64,000 nucleotides of DNA, from NCBI GenBank assembly GCA_947846985.1, contig CANTUZ010000012.1:25072135-25136134 (forward strand), given 5' to 3'. The translations under genes and the position numbers were made by a program. The DNA is from Fratercula arctica. Taxonomy: Eukaryota > Chordata > Aves > Charadriiformes > Alcidae. Positions 53,581 through 64,000 of this stretch are shown piece by piece. Position 1 is the first letter of the stretch, and every line of letters starts with the position of its first letter. The notes beneath the pieces are model-generated. The model saw nothing but the letters and a program-made list of their open reading frames with translations, had not been told where the DNA came from and searched no databases.

Positions 53581-56500
53581 AACAGTTTGGGAAATAATAG
53601 TCCTAGATTTACCATTTTTCCCTCCAAATAATTACCGACATTTTAACAACATTTCATGGCAGTTTTATGTCCTTATAAGCATTTTAAAGGTCTCCTGCTC
53701 TTCTATGACACCATTCTATTATATGTTATATTATAGCAATGGAATAAGATGCAGTTGAAAAGAATTCAATAGGTGGCACCAGAACACTAAAAAACTCCTC
53801 TCAAACAGCAAAGCGGCTACATTTCCCCAACCTTACTGAGAGGTAAACTGAAAGAAAACAAAGAAGTATCCCAACACACCAGGCTGTGTTACTCCAATAT
53901 TAATAGGCATATTGCTACAATTAATTTATTGTTCAAAAAAATCTCCCACAGTGAACAAATATGTCTGAGTTCACCTTGGGTTAACAAAGTTAACCTCAAA
54001 GTCAAACCTGTCTGCTCATGTTTATATTCCAAAACATATCTCTGGAATCTTGAAGGCTGAAATCTAAGCCTGTCTTTAAAATTTAATAAGGATGTCCAAC
54101 CACCCAAAAACATGCTGTGCGGTAGGAAGGCCTCGTGATTACCAAACTAACCAAGTTGATCTGGGTTTAAACAGGAGCTATCCCAAACCTTTTCTCAAAT
54201 CTTAAACTGCATCCAGCCATAAGACATTTTTAAGATAATATGCATAGAATAGGCTCAGACAACCCAAGCAGAAGAATTAAAGTGTACGAAAAGTTCCTGC
54301 TACTGAAGGAACTACTACTACTTTACTAAGCTTCCCTTTCCCTTCTTTTGATTTGGCCACCAGTTGGTTCCTTCTTACCCGAAAGATTTGCAACCCAGCA
54401 GTAAAGTTTTAGGTGCCCTGCAAAAAGATACAACCAGCACATCCCACAGGGAGATGGGAGCTCGGCTAAGGCTTTCGTTCCCTTTCCTCTCTGGCTACCA
54501 GTTGGCAGACAGAGTGCAGATGCTGCTCGAAAGAAAGGTTTTAGACAGCGTGACGGGCTGTCAATGAAATACACCTAAAACAGATGAGCTGACCACCCTT
54601 TCTCCTGAAAGCTCAAAGATAAACAGGCCCTGGGAGTGAAATGTGGGACTACCGTAGTTTGAAGAAACATTTCCATGTTCAACAAGAAGAGTAAATGGAA
54701 AAACTGCGAAAGAAGCCAGGCCGCAAATAAAATCCAAATACTTCAAACCCCAAGGATGGCAGGCTGTGCAGGTCACATTCGGAGGTCCAGGAGCTGCTGT
54801 ATTGCTGCTGCAGGAATGAACTGTGGTTGCACCCATACAAGAAGTTATGGCTCGCGACTGTCCTCTCAGGAAAGACACAATAAAGTGAAAGTGCTTTCCC
54901 TTTGGCAGGACCAAGCAACTCAACAGAAGACAACTCAGACCTAGGATATGCTAAAAGACACTGTGTTCCAAGTAAGTCCAGGCTCTGATCTTCTCGAGCA
55001 GAAGGAAGTGCCAGCGCACATTTCCTGTGCGTGCGTGTTATTAAAGGAAACTTCAGCTGATAAGATGTAGAGAGTGTTGAATCTACATTAAGAGCCTAAA
55101 AACATGATCCTGTTTGCATGGGGAAAAAAAATACATTAGTTGATGACAGGGAACGTGCCTTTTAACTCCATTCTGCTGCTTAATTTGCACAGTGGGTAAA
55201 ATGGACCAGGCTCTGTATCTCCTGCTGGGCTGGGCAGGGGGGAGCAGTTGCACGCCAGCAGCGCCGGCTGTCCCCTCTGAGCACAGGAGCGCTGCACTAT
55301 TGCATTCCTTGGTGCATACAGCACAGAGAAACATGGAAAGGAGGATCCCTTTCTGCTAATAGTGTGTTTGGTGTTTAATCCAGCCTGGTACCACACCAGC
55401 TGGCTCTTCACATCCACCTGCGCTCAGCCTGTCTTTGCCAGAGCCGGGCAGGGGGCAGAGGAAGTAATCCTTCCTCTCAGCCTCAGGTTTGCAAAACCAG
55501 GGGCAGACAGGTGGGGTTTTTTACTGCCAGGAAAAATGCTTAGTGATTCTGCAGAGCTGCTGCCCTTTTCCCAGGCTCTCTCCACCCTTCGGCATGTTGG
55601 ACAGACCCCAGCAACCCCCACCGAGCAGCACTTCACACAAAGCAGCTAGTGTAGGCCCAGGTTCTGTCTCCCCTCTTTTTACAGCTGAACGGCACCACTT
55701 CAGCAGGGTCAGGGCTCTTCACATCTGCACAGAAAGCAACAGGATGTGGTCTACTTGTTCAGACGGAGTAAAAGCTCTTTGAGGGGGTCTTCTAGCAAAC
55801 AGCACAGACATTAGTCAGCTCCACTGCAAGCCAATACTAAACTGCAAAAAAAAGAACAGTTCCTGGTGGGAGGTGAAGGGTGAGTAAGGCAAGGAGCCTT
55901 ACAAAATGCTGCCAGCTGCCCTTCTTTGATTTATTTTTAAACTTCAAGTGGGATAGGATGTAATTCACACCTACTTTAAGGCTCCCTTGTGCTGCCAGAA
56001 CCAGCTAAAGGGACCTTAAAGTAAATGAGCATCAGGGCCAGAGATGTTACTGCTTCTTTTTCCCGCAAACACGACATAAAAGGATCCATTGCTACTTTAT
56101 AAATAAATCTGGGCAGACCTATGAATAGGCTAGCAAATGCTTAAACAGCTGAGTAATTCTATACCACAGAGGACCCCTCAAATTTTATAGGTAGGATCAT
56201 GTGTGCTGAAGTGCTTTCGTAATCACAGACTGCAGAATTGCACTTTATTCTTTATCACTAACTCTGGGAGGGGGGGAACCCCACAACAAACTGTTCCAGT
56301 TTCTGAACAAACTGCTGCTTTTTGAAAATTGGTTAAAAGAATGCGATATAAAGTTCACATTAAAAAAAAAAAAATGTCGAATTTTTCATGCTCTGAGTCT
56401 AAAACCAAATTACTCAGTTGAGTTTAACCTGTAGAAAGTTCTCGGGTAACTTGGACATTTCAGAGGGTCCTAAAAAAATGCCTATGCTTTTGGTCATTGA

Positions 56501-57077
56501 GGATGCAGCCACAAAATCACTTCAACGTAATCCATAATCTAATTGGTAAAAATCTTCATAGTCCTACAGCAATCATAGGAATGATATACATTTACTGTAC
56601 CTGAGAATTAACACTAAATAGGTGTTAGAATTTCTGTTCCCACAGGCAATATTTACAATATTTATTTGCACCAGAAATTAGGGATAAAAAGTTGAAACCG
56701 TAAATTTTAATTTGACAGAAATTCTAAAATGTTTTGATTGAGAAATGCCAATTGTTTCCTTTTGGCATCAGGATGTAACATTCATTCTGACTGTCCAAAA
56801 TGATAATTAAAATCATTTCCATTTGAATTTCTCAAAATATTTCCTTTTATACGAGTCCATTAATAATTGCCCCCGTAGTAGCTCCTTAACACACTGCAAA
56901 CATCACTTAAGAGCCTGATCCTGTCAGTCTTTCCTGCCACTTTTAACCTTTGGTTGAAGGATATATCTGGGGAGCCAAAGGCTTTTTCACTCCCGAGACA
57001 CCTACAAGTGCTCAGACCTGAATTGCATTGTGGAAGGCATAGTCTACACTGCAGCTAAATACGATAGGATGCAGTCC

Positions 57078-57100
57078 TTTTTTTTTTTTTTTTTTTTTTT
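57078..57100. repeat. poly(T) run of 23
   Basis: An uninterrupted T homopolymer on the plus strand in the region upstream of PTPRC's recognised exons, with no recognised element attached. Confidence 0.9.
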
Positions 57101-60100
57101 AATGCAAATTGACAGCTGAAATTGATGCTTGATCTTGGTTCCTAAGATCCAAGACCCTCTCCTTGCTGTCCAGTTTCCAGGATGGGAGTTGTCTCTCTCC
57201 TCCACAATTTCAGAGTCCACTATGAGTGTTAGGCAGCATTTACAGCATTGGAGAAGGCAAAAAAATTAACTAGCAATATCAAGTACAAGGGCAGCATCCA
57301 GAAGAAAGAGGTGGAATTAAGAAGAATTTATAGCTGGCAGATACAAGGAGGAACACAATGTTGCAGGCTCAGGAAAGAGGAGGAAGTACAAACACCAAAG
57401 TTTGTCAACATTCATCAGCTAAAACAAATTAATACCAAGTGTAACTTCCGCTAACATACAGAGCCCATCTTAAGGAAAGGATAAAAAGAAAAGCACAAGA
57501 AAAATACTGAAACAGTATTTTTTCTCAACTAACCTGAAATCAAACTAAATATTTCTGAGCATGTTAAAAAAAAAAGATTTTTTTTATTCTGATTATGCAC
57601 AATAAATGTAAGAGTTTAATTTTTCCAGAGAAAAACAGAAATTTCCCTCAAGAAATATTGATTTCATGATATCTAGAATTTCTCAAAACCATAAACCTGA
57701 AGTAGAACAAAAACTACAAGTGGCAATTCAAATACTTTTTGCCTTGCACACAGTCCGTGCAAACTTAAAATAAATATCCAGGAATATTGTGTATTTAGCA
57801 GGCAGAAGGCAGGCATTTCTACCAATTGCACTGCACTTCCAATAACATCCTCAGTCTTCATAGGAGGACTTTAACTACAGTAACCCACTTGTACAACTAC
57901 AGCCAACGATGCCTTTGCTGCTCTGTGGTTTCTCTCATGCTGTTTACTTCTGTTTTTCTTCTACAGAACCCTACTCAAAAGGAAGAGGGTGCAGCATACT
58001 GTGGTTTAGAGCTTAAGTGCTTCCAAATGGTGAAACGGAGTTACCATAGCACCCACATGCTCAAGCAATCAGACCTATCTTCGTGCTAAACCACAACTTC
58101 TCTAGCACAGTCATGAAATTTCCCTGTTAAACTCCTTTTCACCAAATTTGCATTGGTAATTATTTTTAGTTGTACAGGTTCATCAAGGTGAAACAGTGGG
58201 TGGCGGCAATCTTTGGGTTACAGTCCAGGCTGTTTTGTGGGGAGCACTTTTCACTGTGTGAATTGTCTCCAAGAGGGAAGAATATCAAACCCCGATGTAG
58301 CAGTTACTTCAACTGTGAAACGTTGGCTGCTATCCATGGTCATTAAGAAACACCTATACATGAAGAACGGAAGACCGTCTGTGATATTTGCTTGGCAGTT
58401 TTGTGCTTCCTGCAAAAGAAAAGCTGTGTTTGCTTTGCCTTTTGTACATTTTCAGTATTTGTGCATGTATAAAGTCAAGAGCCAGATACCGTGCTAAACT
58501 TGTCTGTCCTCAAGGGCCAGTCCCTAAATTTATTTATGACTTTTCTACCCCTGCTATACATTCCTTGATAGTCCTTTCCCACATCCACCACGAGCAGATA
58601 GAAACACTTGCTCCGTATTGCCCTGCTTAATGGTACCAACGGGCTGGTTCTGGATTTGCTGAACGCATACTGTTTATGACAAGCAGAAGGAGGAAAGAAC
58701 GTGCAGCTCTTACATTGTCCTCTCAATTCCTACTCACATGTTTTTGCAGTTGCCACCTCTATTCGTGCTGGGGACCTACTGAGCACAGCTGAAGGCAGCT
58801 CAGTTCTCAAGAGTTTTGACCATAATGCTGCAGCTGAGAACTGACTATTGGTGGGAGTGTGAGACAGGGGCAAACTTCTTCATCTCAGACTATCTCATTG
58901 GACCGTGGTTTGTTTAAATATCTGACTTGCTTCTCTACCTATCTCTGAGTTCCTTCAAGATAAAAGCGTTATCTGGTATTGTAGATCTCTTCCTGACTGC
59001 ACATTACTTTTCACATAATTTTGCCAGCAATAGAAAATGGGTCCTTTGCTCTGCAAAACAGAAACGACTTGGAATCAGCTCAAATGTCAAACCACAATCA
59101 GTTTAGCACTGTATGAATAATGTATTTTAGCCACTGATAATATAAAGGCTGTTGAAATCAGAAATATCTTCTGTTTGGTAGAGATCTATTAGCATGAAGT
59201 CTTTAGATCACCAGTTCTTTACCTACTGGGAGCATTATGTCAGTGGGGACTGTAATCAGTGATTTCCAAAGAGAGGCAGGCAGTGATTTTTAAAAAGAAA
59301 TGAACATTTTTTTTTTCTGTGAAGAAATTACATCTGTCTATGAGCTTTTCCTTTTTATAATAATATTTTTCTCTGATCTACTGCTATGTTAAAGACCTAA
59401 ACAAAAATAGCTAACAGGCCTGGGGGAGCTGAGGGAGGAGTGCAGATGACAGAGATAAACAGTTGATATTCAGGTGCTCTGAACGTCTATGTCTCCAACC
59501 GACATCACCTGGATTTGCAAATACTTAGCTTTTCTGCAAAATAGGATCAAAGCACAATCCAAATGGAAAGAAAACATAGTCTCTGAAAAGAGACCATAAC
59601 ATTTCCTTTAATCTCTTTCCTTTTTGGGGGGGAGCTTAGATGCGCGTTGTATTCTGAGCCAGTAAGGAGTTTTAGATGGAAGTCTGACTTTCAAGGTGAG
59701 ATTGCTTCCTCTTAATTTAATTTTATTTATAGTGCAGAAATATCAGTATTCCTCAATCCTAACCATAACTGCTCGGCGCTATGTTCTATGGATGTTGTAT
59801 AAGACAACTTAGACCTGGAAAAGTTTCAGTCAGACAAGATGGAGAAAAGGAAAGCAACATTTCCAGTGTTACAAAGGGAATACTAAGATTAAAAAACTAA
59901 CCAGAAAACCACAAAATTTGAGACAGGCATTCACAAATTCGTGGACAAAGTCTATGTTACAAACAGGATCCGCAAACAACAATCTAGTGTTGGGTAAATT
60001 CACAAATCCATCCTTTTGTTATCACAAGTGGCTAGTCCATGACAAACCACTTCTTTGGTTTCTACCATCACAGTTTGGTTTGGTGTTGTTTTTTTTTTTT

Positions 60101-62104
60101 AATGAAAAAGGACATATAAAGGTGCCACAGGAGTGCCATGGCTTCACCTTGGCCAAGGGCTGAGGGCAGGGCAAGCAGGGCTGAGTGGTGGCAAAGAGCC
60201 CCGCACCAGCGAGACCAGAGTATGATGAACCGCAGAGCAGCGATCCACCAGAGAGCAACACTCGGCGCTGCTGCAAAGGTGCAGCGGGGCGTTCCTGGGG
60301 ACTGCTCTGACAGCACCTGGCTCTCGAGACCCTCGCCAGTGGGGGCTGGGGACAGACACAGCCCAGAGCCCCACGAGTCTTCCCAAAGCTGCAGTCACAG
60401 AATACCTCTGGTGTAGTGACACAGGTGAATGCACAGGCAGTAGCTGCACCATTCCCACAGCCCAGTTCTTCCCTTCACCAAGGTGAAGCTCCCAGTAATT
60501 CAGCATTGCTGCAAAAATCACAGATACTGCCCTGAATACAAAATCTCTCACACTTGCAGGAGATGCAAAGTGGCTCACAGGAGCGGTGACCTGAGGACTG
60601 CAGTGCTGTTTGCTGCTACTGGAGCATCCCAGTCACAGAGCCCAAGGCCGGGGCTGGGGGGAGTCAGCTGCTGTCTGTGATGAGAACGGGTCCCGTGGTT
60701 CAGATGAGCACACTGGAGTCAGAGTGAGCATCTGACCTTATCTGCTCACAAGAATGACATGACTGTTTAATTGAATTCCCTGATGATTGTGCAGTTCAGC
60801 CTTAAAGAAAACTAGGTGCCTTATTCCACGGCAGAGTAACGCATGTGCCATCGCTCTGTACCTCCAGTGCGCAGTGCTGGCTTTTACTGTGCTCAGTTAC
60901 TCTGCCTGCACAGCCCCAGCCTCTGAAAGACCCTTAAACTACAGCAGAGGGGCACAAATCAGAATAAAGATGTTGTTATAGCAAACCCTCCACAAAAATT
61001 TCGTTTTCCAGTGATCTGTCATTTGTGTTCCTACAGCTGCTTGCTCCGAGCTTAGCAGGACCCTCAGCAGTCCCTGCGCTCCATAAGCCAAAGTCCCAGC
61101 CTCGCATCTCCGAGCAGCAACGCTCTAAACTATCCTGCTAGTCTCAGTCATCTCTCATGACCCAGATTTCTTCCAGCATTAAGAGAAGATCCTAACCAGC
61201 ACTGGCTGATAGACATCTAGCTTCTGTTTCTTAAAAGGATAGGGAGGTCATAGGGGAAAAAAAAAATAAAAATGAGCCAGCTGAGTGGAGAACTGTTCCC
61301 ACACCAACTCTGCCTGCTGGGCAGCTTCCTCGCCCTCCCGGGGCTGCCAGCTGCAGCCAGCAAACTCTTGGGGTTTCAAGGGAGAATGATTTCACTTGGT
61401 TACTATCCTCATGCTATTTTATTTTCTCCTCCAGACATTCAGGCCAGAAATGATCAGAACTGAATATCATTCATCAAAAGTGCTACTGAATGAAATTTTT
61501 GTTGTTCATAAAATATTGTGACAAACACCATTCACTGATCAACAGCTAAATCAACTGTATACTTGTTAGGGTACAATTTAAAACACAGTAAAATGTACAC
61601 ACAAAATGTTGATAGGAAGCACCATATAAGGGTCAGATTCTACTACCATTATGCATGCAAAAATAATTGGAAAAGTAAATCATTCAGTGAAGCATATCAA
61701 TATCTTTTAGAATAACTGCCTGTTAAAAATTATTTATGTATATTTCCTATATAAATGAATATGGAATCATTCATTTTTTTATCAAAAAGCAAAAACTACC
61801 GGTATTTACATTAATCAAAATTTTCTATATTTGATGTATAACCTGAACTCCATCTTGTACTCGGCCAGCATGAGGGAAGTTGGAACTGTGACCAAATCCT
61901 GCCCAGGGATTCCACATTTTACTAGTGTGTGAGTGGTCGGACATACCCTCCATCTCTGTGCCTCTGTAACACCCCCTGCAAAGTGGAGATAATGGCACTA
62001 TTCTACTAAACTGGCACATTGCAATTAGAAATTCATTAAAAATTTTAAAGTTTGCAGACAAGGGATCTGAAAGTGCTATTAAAAAAAAAAAAAAAGCTCA
62101 CACC

Positions 62105-62449
62105 TGTCTGATTGCATAAACAGGAACTGTTGTAGGGCTGCAGAGAGAGAAACTCCTAGAACTCGAGCTGCCCGGAATGCCAGGCACGCACCTGCAAAAG
62201 CCTCTCGCTACCTCAAAATCTGGATTGCAAAACCTGGGCTCTGACCCTTCAGGGAAGCTGAGCACACGCTATCGAGAAGGGATCTGTACTTCATGTCACG
62301 CCAGAAGCAACGATGAACTGATTTCAGAAGAGAGCTGAGCACGCACAGCTCCTGAATTCAATAAAAACTTTGAGTGAAAGTGGTTTCTCAATCCCCTTTC
62401 CTTCTTTATTTTCCTTTTGAAAACCAGACCGTCAATTTTGGTGCCCAAC
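62105..62449 (+). mobile_element. probable ERVK-like LTR with lysine-tRNA-type primer binding site remnant
   Basis: A candidate LTR runs from TGTCTGATTG (62105) to CA at 62434 (330 bp). It has a polyadenylation signal AATAAA at 62360-62365, about 70 bp before its end, as in a U3-R-U5 layout. Four bases later TGGTGCCCAAC (62439-62449) matches the first 11 bases of the lysine-tRNA primer site used by betaretrovirus-like elements; the following bases diverge. No gag-like frame follows, so the element is truncated. The 5' boundary is a guess and no target duplication can be checked. Confidence 0.45.
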
Positions 62450-64000
62450 TCTGGGCAGTTAGCTGCGTTTTAAATGCGTCCTTTTGTTCTCTTTCTCCAT
62501 TTGCTGTTTTGTTTATAACAAACATGAGATGTGAGATTTGACTTTAACTAACCGTCTATCTGATAATCATAAGCAAAAAGAGAGGAAAACAGTTCATCCG
62601 ATTTTGCTTTAAATCCTGTGCTTACCAATCTTTTCTGAAAGACAGTATATGCTGAGTGTTACAGGAGATGAATATAAAGGTTCCGAACGGAAGGACTCCA
62701 CTCTGCTCACAGGGATTGTAGTGCCCCATATTCCAGCAAAGAACCTGAGAAATCTAAAGCTCGTGTTCCTCAGGATTTGAACAAGACTAATTTCAGTATC
62801 GCTTTAAATAATTCACAGCAAAAGGAACACAAACAGTCTGTGCTTCCATCTTTTGTACGTGGCAAGCAATTTTCAATAGCATTTCATAAATATTTTCCTT
62901 TTTTTTCCCATTTTTTCATTTTTTTTATTTTAAAAAATATTAAGTGAGCATTCTGGGAAAGAAAAGTAAAATAAAAGACACTGGATAAAATGATAGACAA
63001 GAATTTATTCAGGAAAAGAATTTTATGGACCTTTCAAAGTATAGGAACCTACGGAAAGCCCTCAGGCCAAAGCTAAGAGAACATCCAATTTCATGCTCCA
63101 AATAATGTTACGCTCTTTATATAGGCACAGCAACGCACAAGTCAGGAAATTCAGCAGACCTGTAAACACTTCCGATGTCCGATAAAAAGAAAGATGTACA
63201 TAGTGGCATTACACATCTCATGACAATAGCAAGAACAACTCCCACTTGGAAGTGGCAAGTCAGAAACCCAGTTTGATCTGTAAAACAAGTACCAGTTTGT
63301 ATATACACATACACATAGATAGAGCAGCTCAGAAGTAGCATGTGCAACGTCTTCTGTGAGGACAGATGGAAAAGCTGAAGCAGAAAGACACAGTATGTGC
63401 AAATGTGGGTAAGATTTTATTCTTTTGAGGTCTACAACAGCATTTGGTTGAAATACTGCTTAATTTATAAGCATGTGACCTGGTAATATTAACTGCTCTT
63501 TCATATTTAACTAAGGGAACGTGAGAAATTTTTCAGTTGTGTGGATTAATGCACTTGGAGATATTATTTAGCACCAATACAGCATTTCATACATACGCCA
63601 CACAAATTTGATAATATGAACAAACCAAAAAAGACAAAAAGTTCTGGTAGGTGCTCAGGAAAGCACTTCTGCACACAAATTCATCACTGACATCAGCAGG
63701 AATTAAGCCCATAGTTTGAATTAAGATAATGTTCTCAATCAGGACTGCTACAGAGTCCGGCATGTAAGCGTGTAACAGGTGCCTAATACCACTTCAGCAA
63801 CAAATACAAATAGGAGGTGGGGACTGACAGTGCTTAATTCAGCATTCAGCTCTGCTGGCTCAGGAAGGCATGTGAACCTCTTCTCTGCCTGCCCCTTTGT
63901 GCACGTAGACCAGCTCCAGTGTGGAACCCCCTGGATTTCCACGGGCTGCTCTGCACCGATGTGCATGCTGTTAGGAGTACTTGGACAAACTGAACTATGG
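62450..64000. other. window end, no gene recognised
   Basis: AT-rich DNA after the LTR remnant with no coding exon identified. Short hydrophobic minus-strand frames near 63117-63402 lack supporting splice signals. Confidence 0.4.

Larger units (their letters stand above)
50818..62104 (-). other. 5' part of the PTPRC locus: signal-peptide exon not located
   Basis: Mammalian CD45 has a short signal-peptide exon and a tiny exon before the variable exons, separated by very large introns. I looked at minus-strand ATG codons followed by a hydrophobic stretch and a phase-1 donor across this region and found none that was convincing. The region holds a CR1 scrap, T-runs and GC-richer patches (about 55200-55650 and 60120-60700). 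The missing exons may be here unrecognised or beyond 64000. Confidence 0.5.

Noticed and set aside
54561..54944. Overlapping ORFs of 84-120 codons on both strands, some with hydrophobic patches, considered as the PTPRC leader exon
   Set aside because: No ATG followed by a signal-like core and a phase-1 donor, and no resemblance to CD45 leader sequences.
60144..60578. 144-codon minus-strand ORF and overlapping frames
   Set aside because: GC-rich patch giving long frames in several phases on both strands; no motif and no splice evidence.

Overview
The window is nuclear DNA from a bird. It is AT-rich and intron-dominated, carries CR1 LINE copies that end in the avian CR1 ATTCTATG-type tail, and contains a 1.1 kb long terminal repeat of a kind I recognise from neoavian genomes. 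The species cannot be named from the sequence alone.

One gene dominates: PTPRC (CD45, the leukocyte receptor-type tyrosine phosphatase), on the minus strand. I traced 31 coding exons from 50759 down to a stop codon at 22290-22292. Every intron is GT...AG and every codon phase matches across all junctions, giving 1,261 residues in frame plus the stop. In transcription order the exons encode a Ser/Thr/Pro-rich mucin-like N-terminus on small cassette exons, a Cys-rich segment, three fibronectin III domains, one membrane span, a short juxtamembrane piece, an active phosphatase domain D1 (WPD loop and [10 protein letters not shown] signature), a degenerate phosphatase domain D2 with an acidic insert, and a C-terminal tail. 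The signal-peptide exon and possibly one more small 5' exon were not found. They lie unrecognised between 50760 and 64000, or beyond the window.

Layout. 1-21300 is intergenic sequence downstream of PTPRC, holding a minus-strand CR1 fragment (about 2961-3600), a solo LTR with a 5-bp target duplication (6133-7226), a plus-strand CR1 with its reverse-transcriptase core deleted (about 9185-10632), an unassigned membrane-protein-like ORF (14686-14874) and a perfect hairpin (16826-16855). 21300-22289 is the probable PTPRC 3' UTR. 22290-38522 encodes the third FNIII domain through the C-terminus. 41316-45719 encodes FNIII domains 2 and 1 and the Cys-rich segment. 46486-50759 is the cassette exon cluster. 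50760-64000 is the 5' intron or flank, with a CR1 scrap, long T-runs and an old ERVK-like LTR with a lysine-tRNA-type primer site near 62.4 kb.

The most interesting material is in the cassette cluster. Two adjacent mucin exons are a tandem duplication of about 220 bp. Six consecutive cassette exons are multiples of three in phase 1, so any can be skipped without a frameshift. Both duplicated exons keep a tandem NAGNAG acceptor, and a 15-bp perfect palindrome with octamer-like arms lies just inside the intron after the sixth cassette.
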